This document shows positions 7,252 through 8,960 of a stretch of DNA of 8,960 nt, one piece after another. Positions within the stretch are counted from its first letter, which is position 1. Every line of letters begins with the position of its first letter. Source of the stretch: Acidobacteriota bacterium (GTDB lineage Bacteria; Acidobacteriota; UBA4820; DSQY01); the NCBI GenBank assembly GCA_021814355.1, contig JAKAIJ010000100.1, positions 1 through 8,960 on the forward strand. Direction: 5' to 3'. Position numbers and translations under genes: made by a program. Below the pieces are notes generated by a model that saw only the letters and a program-made list of their open reading frames with translations, was not told the origin of the DNA and searched no databases.

Positions 7252-7258
7252 AGGAGCG

Positions 7259-8533
7259 ATGCCGCAACGAGTCCGCTTTCCGCTCGTGGGCGTACTGATG
7301 GGCCTCTCCCGCACGGCCGAGCTGGTGGCGCCGGCGCTGCTGGACCACCACCGGCGGGTGGCCTTCCTCGCCCATGAGATCGCCCGGGCCGCGGGCCGCA
7401 AGGAGCCGGAGCGCCGCACGCTGGCGCTGGCGGGCCTCATCCATGACCTGGGCTGCCTCAGCCTCCGGGAGAAACTGGAGATGCTCGAGTTCGAGCGCTC
7501 CTTCGACCTGAGGACCCCCGGCGCCCATCCCGCGGTGGGATATGCCCTCTTCCGCAGGCTCCCCGCGTTCGCCGAAGCGGCGGACCTTCTGCGGGACCAC
7601 CACCTCCGATGGGAGGCGGACTTGGCGAACCGGAGCCTCGCCGAAGCCCCGGCGGCGTGCCACATCCTCCACCTGGCCGACCGGGTATCCGTGCTCTTCC
7701 TGAACGGCCACCGCCTTCCCCACCTCGATTACGTCCGCCGCCAGGTGCGCCGGCAGTCCGGCCGGATGTTCGCCCCCGCCCTCGTGGTCGCCTTCCTCGG
7801 GCTCACCGAGGAGCGGGGGTTCTGGCACCGCGCCGCCCACCCCCCCGTGCCCGAGGCCCTGGCCGCGCCCGCCGGAGAGGAGGGGGACGAGCTCAGTCTC
7901 GGAGAGCTCGCCGAGCTCTCGCGGCTCTTCAGCCAGCTCGTGGACTTCCGGAGCCCCTTCACCGCCACCCACGCGTGCGGCGTCTCCGCCGTGGCCGCCG
8001 CCCTGGCCGAGGCCCTCTCGCTCCCCGCGCAGACGCCTCCGCGCCTCGCGGTGGCTGGCTTCCTCCACGACCTCGGGATGCTGGGGGTCCCGGGGGAGCT
8101 CCTCGCCAAGGCGGCGCCCCTCACCGGGGTGGAGTACGACCTGGTCAAGCGCCACGCCCGCCTTACCCTGGAGATTCTCGCGCCCGTCGCTTCTCTCGGC
8201 GGACTCCGGGAATGGGCGGGGCTGCACCACGAGCGGATGGACGGCCTGGGCTACCCCTTCGGGCGCTCGGGGGAAGCGCTCTCCACGGAGTGCCGCGTCA
8301 TGGCCGTGGCCGACGTCTTCGTCGCCCTCACCGAAGGCCGCCCCCACCGGCGCTGCGTGGAGGTCTCCGAGGCCCTCTCCGTGGTGCGTAAGATGGGCGA
8401 GGCCGGGGCCCTGGACGAAGGGGTCGTGGATGCCCTCGCGCGGGACTTCGGCCTCCTCAACGCCGCCCGGACCCAGGCCCAGTCGCGGGCGGGCGAGGAG
8501 TACCTCCGGTTCCGCGAGCTGGCCGGGCTGTAG
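7259..8533 (+). CDS. Tandem HD-domain phosphohydrolase, second domain HD-GYP
   Basis: 424 residues with two HD domains. Domain 1 (about 25-160) keeps candidate metal ligands H31, H62-D63, H90, H114-H115 and D141, but has RWEADL where a GYP loop would be. Domain 2 (about 230-395) has H238, H270-D271, H299, H323-H324, D352 and the signature HHERMDGLGYP (323-333), ending with the family-typical MAVADVFVALTEGRPHR. HD-GYP enzymes hydrolyse cyclic dinucleotides, mainly c-di-GMP. Vibrio V-cGAP3, active on 3'3'-cGAMP, is a known tandem HD-GYP case. Here the usual HDIGK lysine is Met274, so activity or substrate may differ. No membrane segment, receiver or other sensory domain is present. The start at 7259 is preferred over upstream in-frame starts inside the DUF456 gene, because GGAGG (7250-7254) lies 4 nt ahead and a promoter precedes it. 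Confidence 0.88.
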   Translation: MPQRVRFPLVGVLMGLSRTAELVAPALLDHHRRVAFLAHEIARAAGRKEPERRTLALAGLIHDLGCLSLREKLEMLEFERSFDLRTPGAHPAVGYALFRRLPAFAEAADLLRDHHLRWEADLANRSLAEAPAACHILHLADRVSVLFLNGHRLPHLDYVRRQVRRQSGRMFAPALVVAFLGLTEERGFWHRAAHPPVPEALAAPAGEEGDELSLGELAELSRLFSQLVDFRSPFTATHACGVSAVAAALAEALSLPAQTPPRLAVAGFLHDLGMLGVPGELLAKAAPLTGVEYDLVKRHARLTLEILAPVASLGGLREWAGLHHERMDGLGYPFGRSGEALSTECRVMAVADVFVALTEGRPHRRCVEVSEALSVVRKMGEAGALDEGVVDALARDFGLLNAARTQAQSRAGEEYLRFRELAGL

Positions 8534-8557
8534 GGGAAAGCCCGCCCCCGGCGCCCA

Positions 8558-8960
8558 TCAGTTGGAGAAGGGATCCCAGGGCGGCATGACGATGGGCTCC
8601 TGGGCCTCCAGCTTCAGCAGCTCCGGCGGCACGTACTTCTTGTGGATGAGGATCTCGTAGACGTTGGCGTGGAACCAGGCGTTGGTGATGGTCCACCAGC
8701 CGTCGCGGCCGCGCTTTTCCCCCCAGGAGTTCTCCACCTTCCACTTCACGGGTTTCCCGCCCAGCACGTCCACCCCCGTGAGCACCATGCAGTGGTTGGG
8801 GGCGCCGTCCAGGTAGGCGAGCTGGTCCGCCTTGGGCATCGTGAAGTCCACCCCGAAGAGGGCGCCGTAGTCCTGCACCCCCATGTCCCAGAGGCCGGTC
8901 TTGCTGTTGCGCTGGACCGAGGCGTTGCAGCAGAACCAGACCGCCTCGTCGTCCATCACC
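8558..8960 (-). CDS. pepC: Aminopeptidase C / bleomycin hydrolase homologue (C1B), C-terminal part
   Basis: The last 133 or so residues of a papain-fold cysteine peptidase; the catalytic Cys and most of the protein lie beyond the right edge. Visible are the catalytic His (56th visible residue, PNHCMVLTGVD) and the catalytic Asn (77th, WKVENSWGE), followed by the C1B-type ending DGWWTITNAWF...VYEILIHKKYVPPE. The block DEAVWFCCNASV...TGLWD corresponds to the pre-His region of the family. These enzymes form cytoplasmic hexamers that trim peptides from the N-terminus, using the C-terminal arm to limit access to the active site. The Cys next to the catalytic His, where Ala is usual, is a minor oddity. 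The first visible Met-Met is internal, not the start. The stop TGA is 24 bp from the end of the HD gene, convergent with it. Confidence 0.9.
   Translation of the reverse strand, partial: VMDDEAVWFCCNASVQRNSKTGLWDMGVQDYGALFGVDFTMPKADQLAYLDGAPNHCMVLTGVDVLGGKPVKWKVENSWGEKRGRDGWWTITNAWFHANVYEILIHKKYVPPELLKLEAQEPIVMPPWDPFSN

Noticed and set aside
7019..7258. 80-codon upstream in-frame extension of the tandem-HD protein
   Set aside because: It lies mainly inside the DUF456 gene in another frame, reads as Arg/Ser/Pro-rich shadow sequence, and the promoter and GGAGG point to ATG 7259.
7220..8347. 375-codon minus-strand open frame opposite the HD gene
   Set aside because: It is antisense to clear HD motifs and has a shadow-type Gly/Glu/Arg composition with no supporting signals.
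8534..8557. Bidirectional terminator between the HD gene and pepC
   Set aside because: The 24-bp GC-rich gap has no stem-loop with a T-tract on either strand.
1..8960. A previously undescribed defence or mobile system
   Set aside because: No nuclease, methylase, toxin-antitoxin pair, integrase, transposase, reverse transcriptase or repeat array is visible. The CNB and HD-GYP genes are far apart with separate promoters, and the codon use is uniform.

Overview
The window is very GC-rich, nearly fully coding DNA with one strongly preferred codon per amino acid (Ile almost always ATC), so it comes from a high-GC bacterium. The gene mix is a TPR/cyclic-nucleotide-binding protein, a ComM/YifB ATPase, an uncharacterised Cys-free 617-residue protein, a DUF456 membrane protein, a tandem HD phosphohydrolase and a PepC-like C1B peptidase. 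This would fit an Acidobacteriota- or deltaproteobacterium-type genome, but no marker gene is present and the lineage is a guess. There is no rRNA, tRNA, CRISPR, transposase or phage gene. It looks like an ordinary chromosomal region with several poorly described proteins.

Layout: (1) 1-1756, minus, 3' end cut by the window: four TPR-like repeats followed by two cyclic-nucleotide-binding (CNB) domains. (2) 1757-1893: a divergent promoter region with near-consensus sigma70-type promoters on both strands. The rightward promoter contains a perfect 14-bp palindrome and leads to an apparently leaderless start. (3) 1894-3102, plus: a predicted exported protein of unknown function, overlapping by 4 nt (3099) the GTG start of comM (to 4634). 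(4) 4694-6547, minus: a large cytoplasmic protein of unknown function, convergent with comM. (5) 6640-7182, plus: DUF456 membrane protein. (6) 7259-8533, plus: a protein with two HD phosphohydrolase domains, the second HD-GYP-like, behind its own promoter. (7) 8558-8960, minus: the C-terminal part of an aminopeptidase C/bleomycin hydrolase homologue, cut by the right edge.

How they work together: only the exported protein and comM look like a real operon. The CNB protein (cyclic nucleotide sensing) and the HD-GYP protein (probable cyclic dinucleotide hydrolysis) both concern nucleotide second messengers, but they are about 5.5 kb apart under separate promoters, so a link is speculative. The most unexpected signal is base-level. 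No RTCGAY hexamer (ATCGAC, GTCGAT, ATCGAT, GTCGAC) was seen by eye. All seven Ile-Asp pairs use a non-preferred Ile codon and all ten Val-Asp pairs use GTG, which suggests genome-wide avoidance of a specific site. I see no convincing defence or other novel multi-gene system.
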